Below, one piece after another: positions 1-5,286 of a stretch of 5,286 nucleotides of DNA. Origin of the DNA: Actinomycetes bacterium (lineage in GTDB: Bacteria > Actinomycetota > Acidimicrobiia > Acidimicrobiales > RAAP-2); NCBI GenBank assembly GCA_021807965.1, contig JAKBCI010000137.1, positions 1-5,286 of the forward strand, given 5' to 3'. Every line of letters begins with the position of its first letter. Position 1 is the first letter of the stretch. Both the position numbers and the translations under genes were made by a program. The notes beneath the pieces are model-generated. The model was not told where the DNA came from, made no database searches, and saw only the letters and a program-made list of their open reading frames with translations.

Positions 1-587
1 TCGTGCTGCCCTTCGAACAGAGTTCCAACCAGTACGTCGACGCGGAAAGCCGACTCGTCGAGATGAAGTACTTCTTCACGCGCAAGGTGGCTCTCACCAA
101 GGAGTCGCTGGCCTTCGCGTTTTTCCCCGGTGGGCTCGGAACCCTCGACGAGGTGTTCGAGATCTTGACGTTGCTGCACACGGGCAAGGGCGGTCCAGCA
201 CCGGTCACGCTCGTTGACCTGCCCGATGGCACCTACTGGGAGTCGTGGTGGCGATTCATTGAGGAAGCGGTGATCGGCGCGGACTACCTCGACGCTGACG
301 CGGCCCGCCTGGTGCGGATTTGCCACTCTCTCGAGGACGTGGAGGACGAGCTCGAAAGGTTCTATCGGCATTTCGTGGCCTTTAGTCACGCCGGCGGACT
401 CGGACGCCTCGACCTTCGTCGCGCGATTACCCCGGCCGAGATCGCGGCACTTCGTGCGCGCGTCCCCGAACTAGCAACGGGTGCTGACTGGCGCACCGAC
501 GGACCGTCAATACACTTCGAGTTCGACGGACGGCGCTACGTTGAACTGCGTCGCCTGATCGACGCCGTCAACGACCTGGCGCCCTAG
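1..587 (+). CDS. LOG family (TIGR00730-type) Rossmann-fold nucleotide-binding protein, 5' partial
   Basis: The reading frame enters from the left edge (first full codon at position 3) and ends at TAG 585-587, leaving 194 residues; the true start is outside the window. The family signature PGGLGTLDE is at residues 42-50, with the glutamate (E50) that LOG enzymes use in catalysis. Upstream are LPFEQ (2-6) and YFFTRK (23-28), whose R27 fits the conserved active-site arginine. LOG proteins cleave nucleoside 5'-monophosphates (cytokinin ribotides in plants) to base and ribose 5-phosphate; the old label 'lysine decarboxylase' is misleading. This copy belongs to a longer subgroup: about 130 residues follow the signature, ending in FEFDGRRYVELRRLIDAVN (172-190), a tail I recall from large bacterial LOG-like proteins. 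Cytosolic; no signal peptide or membrane segment is visible in this part. Substrate unknown. It is convergent with the 64-residue gene and overlaps it by 3 bp. Confidence 0.88.
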   Translation, partial: VLPFEQSSNQYVDAESRLVEMKYFFTRKVALTKESLAFAFFPGGLGTLDEVFEILTLLHTGKGGPAPVTLVDLPDGTYWESWWRFIEEAVIGADYLDADAARLVRICHSLEDVEDELERFYRHFVAFSHAGGLGRLDLRRAITPAEIAALRARVPELATGADWRTDGPSIHFEFDGRRYVELRRLIDAVNDLAP

Positions 588-778
588 TCGGGGCCATCGC
601 GCAAGATCGCCTGCGCTTTTTGCAGACTACGCCTCACGCGCGCCAGTCGCCGTTCGGTTTCCCGTGCGGTCTCGTTGGAGCCGTCACGCAGCTGTGCGCG
701 TACGGCGTCGAATACGGCGTCACTCACCCGCTGTTCGAGCGCCGCAATCTCGTCGGCTAACTCAGCGAAGTCGCTCAC
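584..778 (-). CDS. Small charged helical (coiled-coil-like) protein, unknown function
   Basis: A 64-residue protein that I do not recognise. It starts at GTG (776-778), which overlaps the TGA stop (775-777) of the upstream acyl-CoA ligase in a GTGA arrangement, and it ends with TAG at 584-586. No convincing Shine-Dalgarno sequence precedes the GTG, so ribosomes finishing the ligase probably reinitiate here. The protein has no cysteine, tryptophan or glycine-rich motif, no signal peptide and no membrane helix. Residues about 3-32 form an acidic, leucine/alanine-rich helix ([15 protein letters not shown]...). A short break at DGSN (32-35) is followed by a basic helix rich in Arg ([17 protein letters not shown]). 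Together they suggest a helical hairpin or coiled coil that could bind a protein partner. Tight coupling makes a role connected with the ligase plausible, but this is inference. A real gene is favoured by the start/stop junctions at both ends. Confidence 0.68.
   Translation of the reverse strand: MSDFAELADEIAALEQRVSDAVFDAVRAQLRDGSNETARETERRLARVRRSLQKAQAILRDGPD
599..621 (+). terminator. Possible intrinsic terminator of the LOG-family gene
   Basis: Starting 11 nt after the LOG stop codon, GCGCA (599-603) can pair with TGCGC (612-616) around an 8-nt loop, and TTTTT follows at 617-621. This is the arrangement of a short rho-independent terminator for plus-strand transcription. The stem is only 5 bp, so strength is doubtful. 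There is no A-run on the other side, so it would not act in both directions. It lies inside the coding sequence of the convergent small gene, where the same bases encode its last residues, so a chance match is possible. Confidence 0.35.
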
Positions 779-2394
779 GTCGTGACCGTTTCGACAGTGA
801 ACTGGCCGTCGGCGTACTCGGCTCGCAAGACCTTCTTGTCAAATTTGCCAACGCTCGTCTTCGGAATGGACTCGATGAAAGTCCAGTATTCGGGCAGCCA
901 CCACTTGGCTACGCGCTCGGCCAGAAACGCTCGCAGCTCACCGGGCGTGGCCGACGCACCCGGACGCAGCACGACGCAGCACAGCGGGCGCTCTTGCCAC
1001 TTGTCGTCGGGCACCGCGATCACCGCCGCTTCGAAGACCGCCGGGTGACCCATAACGGCGCCCTCTAACTCGACCGAGCTGATCCATTCACCGCCCGACT
1101 TGATCACGTCCTTCGTCCGGTCGGTCACCACCATGAAGCCCTCGTCGTCGAGCGTGCCGATATCACCGGTACGCAGCCAGCCGTCGTGGAATCGTTCGGG
1201 TGCGTCGACGCCGAAGTAGGAGCCGGTTATCCACGGTCCGCGAATTTCGAATTCGCCCACCGTGTGGCCATCGCGGGGCAGCACCGAGCCGTCGTCGTCA
1301 GTGATTCGCAACTCGACGCCGGCGACCACGCGACCAGCCTTGACCCGGTAGTCGATCTCCTTCTCGGGAGGGGTGCCGGCGGGCGGTATGGAGACCGCCG
1401 CCAGCGGGCTCGTTTCGGTCATGCCCCATCCCTGCACCATGTTTCGGCCCCAGCGTTCGCGGAAGGTCTCGATCATCGATCGTGGTACGGCCGCGCCGCC
1501 GGCGAGGATGCCACGCATCGACGAGAAGTCGGCGTCGGCGTCGTTCTCCGCGGCGCGCAAGACGTCGTTCCACACGGTCGGCACCCCGAGTGAAATGGTC
1601 GGGCGTAGGTCACGAATCATCTTCACGATGGGCTCGCCCTGGAGAAACATCTGGGGCATGATGAGTTCGGTGCCGGCGAAGAAAGCGGTGTACACGGCGC
1701 CCCACGCGTTGACGTGGAACATCGGCACGATGAGCAGGCAACGATCCTTCTCGCAGAGGCCAATCGAGTTCGCGGTGGTCGAGGCCAGCGAGTGAAGCCA
1801 CGTCGAGCGATGAGAGTAGACCACGCCCTTGGGGTTGCCCGTCGTTCCCGACGTGTAACACATGATCGCCGCCGCGCGCTCGTCCAGATCGGGCCACGAG
1901 TAGCCAGGCTCCTCGGCGCCAATGAAGGCTTCGTAGTCAATCGTCTCGCCGAGCGAACCGGACTCGTCGGGACCGTGCACGATGAAGTGTCGTACCGAGG
2001 TAATTTCATCGCGGATCTTGGCCAACAGCGGCACCAGGGTGTGATCGACGATAATCACCTCGTCCTGGGCGTGGTTGATGATGTACGCGAGCTGTTCGGG
2101 AAAGAGCCGAATGTTGAGCGTGTGCAGCACCGCGCCCATCGCCGGAACGGCCAGGTACGCTTCCATGTGCGCCTGGTTGTTCCACATGAACGTGCCCACG
2201 CGCGTGGAGTCACCTACCCCGAGTCTCCGTAAGGCAGCGGCCAGCCGCTCGGCGCGCAGGGCGATCTCCTTGAAGGTCGCTTCTCGAACGCCGTCGGGCT
2301 CGACGGTGTAAACCACTTTGTTCGCGTAGACCCACTCGCCGTGTCGTATCATGCTGCTGATCAGCAGTGGTGAGTCCTGCATGGTGCTCTGCAT
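775..2394 (-). CDS. Fatty-acid--CoA ligase (AMP-forming acyl-CoA synthetase, FadD/AlkK type)
   Basis: A 539-residue member of the ANL adenylating superfamily. It activates a fatty acid with ATP to acyl-AMP and then makes acyl-CoA, feeding beta-oxidation or lipid synthesis. Visible motifs in order: P-loop [11 protein letters not shown] (180-190); VPMFHVNAW (223-231), identical to the 'G motif' of the Thermus thermophilus long-chain enzyme; [10 protein letters not shown] (321-330); GWLRTGD (405-411) with the ATP-ribose-binding aspartate D411; hinge DRTKDV (425-430); [11 protein letters not shown] (434-444), whose W437 matches the gate tryptophan of the fatty-acid tunnel in the Thermus enzyme; and [11 protein letters not shown] (511-521) with the catalytic lysine K517. 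Length fits the family (the Thermus enzyme is 541). The ATG at 2392-2394 is chosen because a purine-rich ribosome site lies 6 nt upstream; an in-frame ATG at codon 5 is less well placed. Likely medium- to long-chain substrates; exact chain length cannot be read from sequence. It lies 50 bp downstream of gltD and overlaps the following small gene by 4 bp. Confidence 0.95.
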   Translation of the reverse strand: MQSTMQDSPLLISSMIRHGEWVYANKVVYTVEPDGVREATFKEIALRAERLAAALRRLGVGDSTRVGTFMWNNQAHMEAYLAVPAMGAVLHTLNIRLFPEQLAYIINHAQDEVIIVDHTLVPLLAKIRDEITSVRHFIVHGPDESGSLGETIDYEAFIGAEEPGYSWPDLDERAAAIMCYTSGTTGNPKGVVYSHRSTWLHSLASTTANSIGLCEKDRCLLIVPMFHVNAWGAVYTAFFAGTELIMPQMFLQGEPIVKMIRDLRPTISLGVPTVWNDVLRAAENDADADFSSMRGILAGGAAVPRSMIETFRERWGRNMVQGWGMTETSPLAAVSIPPAGTPPEKEIDYRVKAGRVVAGVELRITDDDGSVLPRDGHTVGEFEIRGPWITGSYFGVDAPERFHDGWLRTGDIGTLDDEGFMVVTDRTKDVIKSGGEWISSVELEGAVMGHPAVFEAAVIAVPDDKWQERPLCCVVLRPGASATPGELRAFLAERVAKWWLPEYWTFIESIPKTSVGKFDKKVLRAEYADGQFTVETVTT

Positions 2395-2400
2395 GGCCGT

Positions 2401-2412
2401 TCCCTTCTCCCT
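2401..2412 (-). promoter_or_regulatory. Ribosome binding site of the acyl-CoA ligase
   Basis: Read on the minus strand, AGGGAGAAGGGA lies upstream of the ATG at 2392-2394, with 6 nt between its last base and the start codon. It is clearly purine-rich in a GC-rich background and supports this ATG over the one four codons downstream. Confidence 0.7.
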
Positions 2413-2418
2413 AGACCG

Positions 2419-2448
2419 ATGCTACAAAGATCGTCCGCGCCACGTCAC
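2419..2448 (-). promoter_or_regulatory. Possible weak sigma-A-type promoter for the acyl-CoA ligase
   Basis: On the minus strand, GTGACG (2448-2443) matches 4 of 6 bases of the -35 consensus TTGACA, and TAGCAT (2424-2419) matches 4 of 6 bases of TATAAT and fits the TANNNT form common in actinobacteria. The spacer is 18 nt. Transcription would begin near 2412, giving a leader of under 20 nt that includes the ribosome site. The -35 overlaps the gltD stop codon. With two partial hexamers this could be chance; the ligase may instead be read from the gltBD transcript. Confidence 0.25.
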
Positions 2449-2456
2449 CACGTGGC
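2439..2456 (-). other. Stem-loop spanning the gltD stop codon
   Basis: A perfect 7-bp inverted repeat, GCCACGT (2439-2445) and ACGTGGC (2450-2456), flanks a 4-nt loop. In the gltD mRNA it would form a small GC-rich hairpin containing the TGA stop (2445-2447). No run of U follows it, so it is not a standard intrinsic terminator. It could weakly attenuate transcription into the ligase gene, protect the 3' end of a gltD transcript, or be a protein-binding site; none of these is shown. Confidence 0.3.
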
Positions 2457-3869
2457 ACAATATGGCGACACCGGAGCCGGCAGCGTGGTCACACCGCGCA
2501 GCGCCGAGTCGATCGCGGCCGCGGCACTGCGGCCCTCGGCAATCGCCCACACGATCAGACTCTGGCCGCGTACGGCGTCACCGCACGCGAACACGAGATC
2601 ATCGGCGAAGCCCGAGACGCGCCAGCGGTCGTCGACCAGGATCGATGACCGATCCGTCTGGAATCGCGGCTCGTCGAGACCTAAGCGAGCGAGATCAGGT
2701 CCGGTGAAGCCAGCCGCGATCAACACCAGGTCCGCCGGAATCGACTCCACCTCGCCAGAATCGAGGTGGCGCAGCACCGCGCCCGACACGCGTTCGCCAC
2801 CAAGGAACGCCTCGGTGCGGGTGGCGAAGAGACGCGCGCCCCCCTCTTCCTGCGACGTCGAGGTCTTGTAGAGCCGGGCCATGGTGGGCCAGGGCTGATC
2901 CGGGGGGCGCTCGATCGGGGGACGCTCGAGTATCTCAATCTGTACGACGGACGCCGCACCCTGGCGATGAGCCGTGCCGAGGCAGTCCGAACCCGTGTCG
3001 CCGCCGCCGAGGATCAACACGTGTTGGTCCTTCGCGTCAATGGTCGACGGACGGGCGTCGGCGACGGCGCGGTTGGCCGCCTCGAGGTAGGCCATCGCCG
3101 CCACGACGCCCGCGCGGTCGCTACCGGGGACCGGCAACTGACGCGCCACGGTCGCGCCGACGGCGAGCAGGACCGCGTCGAAGTCTCGCCGCAGCACGTC
3201 GAGGGGCGTTCCCTCGACTCCGATCAGGGCGCCGGGGCGAAAGACAACGCCGGCGTCTCGCATCACGGCGAGGCGACGATCGAGTACGGCCTTCTCCAAC
3301 TTGAAGGCGGGAATGCCGTAGCGCAACAGGCCGCCGACGTCGTCGGCGCGCTCGAAGACCGTGACGCCGTGGCCAACCGCGCGCAGTTGGGCCGCGGCGG
3401 CGAGCCCCGCGGGGCCCGACCCCACGATCGCGACGCGCCAGCCGCTCTCGGTAGTCGGTGCGCTGTGCACGGGCAGTGCGTTCGCGAAGGCGTGCTCGGC
3501 CACTTCGTACTCGACGCGCTCGATCGTGACGGGTGCGTGGTTGAGTGATAACACGCACGCCGATTCGCAGGGCGCGGGGCATAGCCGCCCGGTGAACTCG
3601 GGGAAGTTGTTGGTGGCGAACAGCTGCACGGCGGCGAGGTCCCAGCGTTCGCGGTAGGTCGCGTCGTTGAACGCCGGGATGCGGTTGCCGAGTGGACACC
3701 CTTGCGTGCAGAACGGAATGCCGCAGTCCATGCACCGCGACGCCTGTTGGGCAATGAGCTGGTCGCTCTGGAGTTCGTAAACCTCGCGCCAGTCGCGAAG
3801 GCGAACGGCCACCGGACGGTGCTCGGGCTCGCGCCGGGGAAACTCGAGGAAGCCGGTGGGCTTACCCAT
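2445..3869 (-). CDS. gltD: Glutamate synthase [NADPH] small (beta) subunit
   Basis: A 474-residue protein matching GltD in length and layout. It takes electrons from NADPH through FAD and passes them via iron-sulfur clusters to GltB, which makes glutamate from glutamine and 2-oxoglutarate. The N-terminal half-ferredoxin region has cysteines C46, C49, C54, C58 (RCMDCGIPFCTQGCP) and C97, C101, C105 (LCPAPCESAC), the pattern for two 4Fe-4S clusters. The FAD-binding GSGPAG is at 150-155, an NADPH-binding GGGDTGSD at 288-295, and the C-terminal FAD motif CGDAVRGQSLIVWAI at 429-443. The start is the ATG at 3867-3869, giving MGKPTGFLEF, the classical GltD N-terminus. A longer frame opening with TTG at 3920 would add 17 atypical residues and lie deep inside gltB. 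It overlaps the gltB end by 8 bp (ATGGGTAA), indicating translational coupling and joint production of the two subunits. No key residue is missing. Confidence 0.97.
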   Translation of the reverse strand: MGKPTGFLEFPRREPEHRPVAVRLRDWREVYELQSDQLIAQQASRCMDCGIPFCTQGCPLGNRIPAFNDATYRERWDLAAVQLFATNNFPEFTGRLCPAPCESACVLSLNHAPVTIERVEYEVAEHAFANALPVHSAPTTESGWRVAIVGSGPAGLAAAAQLRAVGHGVTVFERADDVGGLLRYGIPAFKLEKAVLDRRLAVMRDAGVVFRPGALIGVEGTPLDVLRRDFDAVLLAVGATVARQLPVPGSDRAGVVAAMAYLEAANRAVADARPSTIDAKDQHVLILGGGDTGSDCLGTAHRQGAASVVQIEILERPPIERPPDQPWPTMARLYKTSTSQEEGGARLFATRTEAFLGGERVSGAVLRHLDSGEVESIPADLVLIAAGFTGPDLARLGLDEPRFQTDRSSILVDDRWRVSGFADDLVFACGDAVRGQSLIVWAIAEGRSAAAAIDSALRGVTTLPAPVSPYCATW

Positions 3870-5286
3870 TGCGCAACTCGTCTCGCGCCCGCTGGTACTC
3901 GGACGTCTCGACGCGCACAAAATCGACTCGCGCTCGACGCCAGTCGCGCACGATGGACTCGGCGAGCGGTGAGTGCGTCTCGGCCACGTACCGGCTCAGC
4001 AGTTCGCGCAGCCTCTGGTCGTCGTCGTACTCGAGTGGATCAACTTCGTAGACGCCGGCGCTCAAGACGTCGTAAACCCGCTGGTCGGGATCGTAGAGAT
4101 AGAGCGTCCCGCCGGACATGCCCGCGGCGACGTTGCGACCCACTGCGCCGAGGATGACGACGACGCCGCCGGTCATGTACTCGCACGCGTGGTCGCCCGT
4201 GCCCTCGACGACGACGGTGGCTCCGGAATTGCGAACGGCGCACCGCTCCCCCACCACGCCACTGAGGAAGAGTTCGCCGGCGGTCGCGCCGTAGCCGATC
4301 ACGTTGCCGGCGATGATATTGCGCGCACGATCGAAGGGCGACTCGGTGGGTGGCGTGACGATGACGCGTCCACCCGACAAGCCCTTACCGACGTAGTCGT
4401 TGCAGTCGCCGCGCAGCCGGATCGTCAGTCCGCGTGGCATGAAGGCACCGAGACTCTGTCCGGCCGATCCCTCGAGGGCGAGCGTGACCGTGTCATCAGG
4501 AAGGGTGCGGCGACCGAGCCGGCGCGTAATGGCGCTGCCGGTCAACGTCCCGACCGCGCGGTGCACGTTGTCGATGCGTCCGTGGTAGTCGTACGTGTCA
4601 CCTCGCTCGACGGCGGCGAGTGCCTCGTCGAGAAAGCGCCAGTCCAGAGCGTCCGCCAACCCGTGGTCCTGGTCACGCCCGTGGCGTCGCTGCTCGGGCA
4701 CAACCGCCCCGAGCAGTGCTTCGAAGTCGAGCCCGTGGCGACGCGCCGCGTCGTCGCGAACTCTCAAGTGCGTCGGGTCGCCGACGAGCTCATCGAGCGA
4801 ACGAAGGCCGAGCAGGCTCAGGTACTCACGGACCTCAGTCGCGACGAATTCGAAGAAGTGCTCCACGAACTCTGGTCGACCAGTGAAGCGCTGGCGCAGC
4901 ACGGGATTCTGCGTGGCGATACCGACCGGACACGTATCGAGATGGCAGACGCGCATCATGACGCAACCCGACACGACGAGCGGCGCCGTTGCGAATCCGA
5001 ACTCTTCGGCCCCCAGCATGGCCGCGATTACGACGTCGCGCCCGGTCTTTAGCTGGCCGTCGACCTGCAGCACCACTCGACTCCGCAGTCCGTTCGCGGC
5101 GAGCGTCTGGTGGGCTTCGCTGAGCCCAACTTCCCATGGCGTGCCGGCGTGCTTGAGCGAGGTGAGTGGGGCGGCGCCCGTACCCCCATCGTGGCCCGAG
5201 ATGAGCACGACGTCGGCGTGGGCTTTGGCAACGCCGGCGGCGATTGTCCCGACGCCCTGTTCGCTGACCAGCTTGACGTGGATGCG
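3862..5286 (-). CDS. gltB: Glutamate synthase large (alpha) subunit, C-terminal third, 5' partial
   Basis: The frame is open to the right edge of the window (first codon CGC at 5286-5284) and stops with TAA at 3862-3864, giving the last 474 residues of a protein that is usually about 1,500 long. Residues counted from the edge: VKLVSEQGVGTIAAGVAKAH (4-23) and ISGHDGGTGAAP (29-40) belong to the FMN-binding synthase domain, where ammonia released from glutamine reacts with 2-oxoglutarate. The 3Fe-4S cluster ligands are C108, C114 and C119 in GCVMMRVCHLDTCPVG. From about residue 270 to 450 comes the glycine-rich GXGXG beta-helix domain (NDYVGKGLSGG at 296-306, VRNSGATVVVEGTGDH at 351-366, AAGMSGGTLYLYD at 387-399), which has a structural role next to the ammonia channel. 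The N-terminal glutaminase domain is outside the window. A GTG at 5206-5208 is an internal valine, not the start. The gene overlaps gltD by 8 bp. Confidence 0.97.
   Translation of the reverse strand, partial: RIHVKLVSEQGVGTIAAGVAKAHADVVLISGHDGGTGAAPLTSLKHAGTPWEVGLSEAHQTLAANGLRSRVVLQVDGQLKTGRDVVIAAMLGAEEFGFATAPLVVSGCVMMRVCHLDTCPVGIATQNPVLRQRFTGRPEFVEHFFEFVATEVREYLSLLGLRSLDELVGDPTHLRVRDDAARRHGLDFEALLGAVVPEQRRHGRDQDHGLADALDWRFLDEALAAVERGDTYDYHGRIDNVHRAVGTLTGSAITRRLGRRTLPDDTVTLALEGSAGQSLGAFMPRGLTIRLRGDCNDYVGKGLSGGRVIVTPPTESPFDRARNIIAGNVIGYGATAGELFLSGVVGERCAVRNSGATVVVEGTGDHACEYMTGGVVVILGAVGRNVAAGMSGGTLYLYDPDQRVYDVLSAGVYEVDPLEYDDDQRLRELLSRYVAETHSPLAESIVRDWRRARVDFVRVETSEYQRARDELRNG

Noticed and set aside
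664..1068. Plus-strand open frame (134 codons) across the ligase/small-gene junction
   Set aside because: Its Arg-rich, low-complexity product is typical of a wrong frame in high-GC DNA, and it is antisense to two better supported genes.
1714..2232. Plus-strand open frame (172 codons) opposite the acyl-CoA ligase
   Set aside because: It is a shadow of the ligase gene, whose frame carries the P-loop and all adenylation motifs. No start signal or family resemblance is seen.
2766..3548. Plus-strand open frame (260 codons) opposite gltD
   Set aside because: It mirrors the gltD coding strand, is rich in Arg, Gly and Ala, and has no recognisable domain. The cysteine clusters and nucleotide-binding motifs prove that the opposite strand is the coding one.
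3121..3735. Same-strand alternative frame (204 codons) inside gltD
   Set aside because: It is extremely Arg-rich and out of frame with the clearly conserved GltD protein, so it is an out-of-frame artefact rather than a nested gene. No frameshift is needed to read GltD in full.
3973..5052. Long plus-strand open frame (359 codons) opposite gltB
   Set aside because: It is entirely antisense to a gltB frame with unmistakable cofactor motifs. Its product is compositionally odd and matches no family I know. Long antisense frames are expected opposite high-GC coding sequence.
5206..5208. GTG as the start of gltB
   Set aside because: The frame stays open to the window edge, and the 26 residues before this GTG (including SEQGVGTIAAGVAKAH) are conserved GltB sequence, so the GTG is an internal valine.
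1..5286. Mobile element, CRISPR, tRNA or rRNA, defence system
   Set aside because: I looked on both strands for direct repeat arrays, terminal inverted repeats, integrase or transposase motifs and tRNA-like sequence and saw none. Genes account for all but 50 bp of the window.

Overview
The window is a compact, high-GC (roughly 60-65% by eye) stretch of bacterial chromosome. It holds five protein-coding genes and almost no non-coding DNA. Four genes lie on the minus strand in the order gltB, gltD, acyl-CoA ligase, small coiled-coil protein. One gene, of the LOG (lysine decarboxylase-like) family, lies on the plus strand and runs into them tail to tail. High GC, GTG starts, very tight gene packing and the style of the GltB/GltD sequences suggest an actinobacterium, possibly an Acidimicrobiia-like lineage. 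That placement is inference: no rRNA or other phylogenetic marker is present.

Layout. Positions 1-587 (+) are the C-terminal part of a LOG-family protein whose 5' end lies outside the window. Its TAG stop shares a CTAG palindrome (584-587) with the TAG stop of a 64-residue minus-strand gene (584-778). That small gene starts at a GTG overlapping the TGA stop of an AMP-forming fatty acyl-CoA ligase (775-2394, minus). A 50-bp gap (2395-2444) is the only intergenic space. It carries a good ribosome binding site, a possible weak promoter and a small stem-loop at the gltD stop. Then come gltD (2445-3869, minus) and the last third of gltB (3862 to the window edge, minus), which overlap by 8 bp.

How the genes work together. 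GltB and GltD are the large and small subunits of NADPH-dependent glutamate synthase, which makes two glutamates from glutamine and 2-oxoglutarate. The ligase activates fatty acids to acyl-CoA. The small protein is translationally linked to the ligase and has no recognised function. No direct biochemical link between glutamate synthesis and fatty-acid activation is evident, so the adjacency may reflect simple co-transcription or chance order.

I found no mobile element, CRISPR array, RNA gene, phage gene or toxin-antitoxin pair. The region looks like ordinary core metabolism. The points most worth a second look are the unassigned small coupled gene, the overlapping convergent stop codons with a terminator-like hairpin inside the neighbouring gene, and the signals packed into the 50-bp gap.
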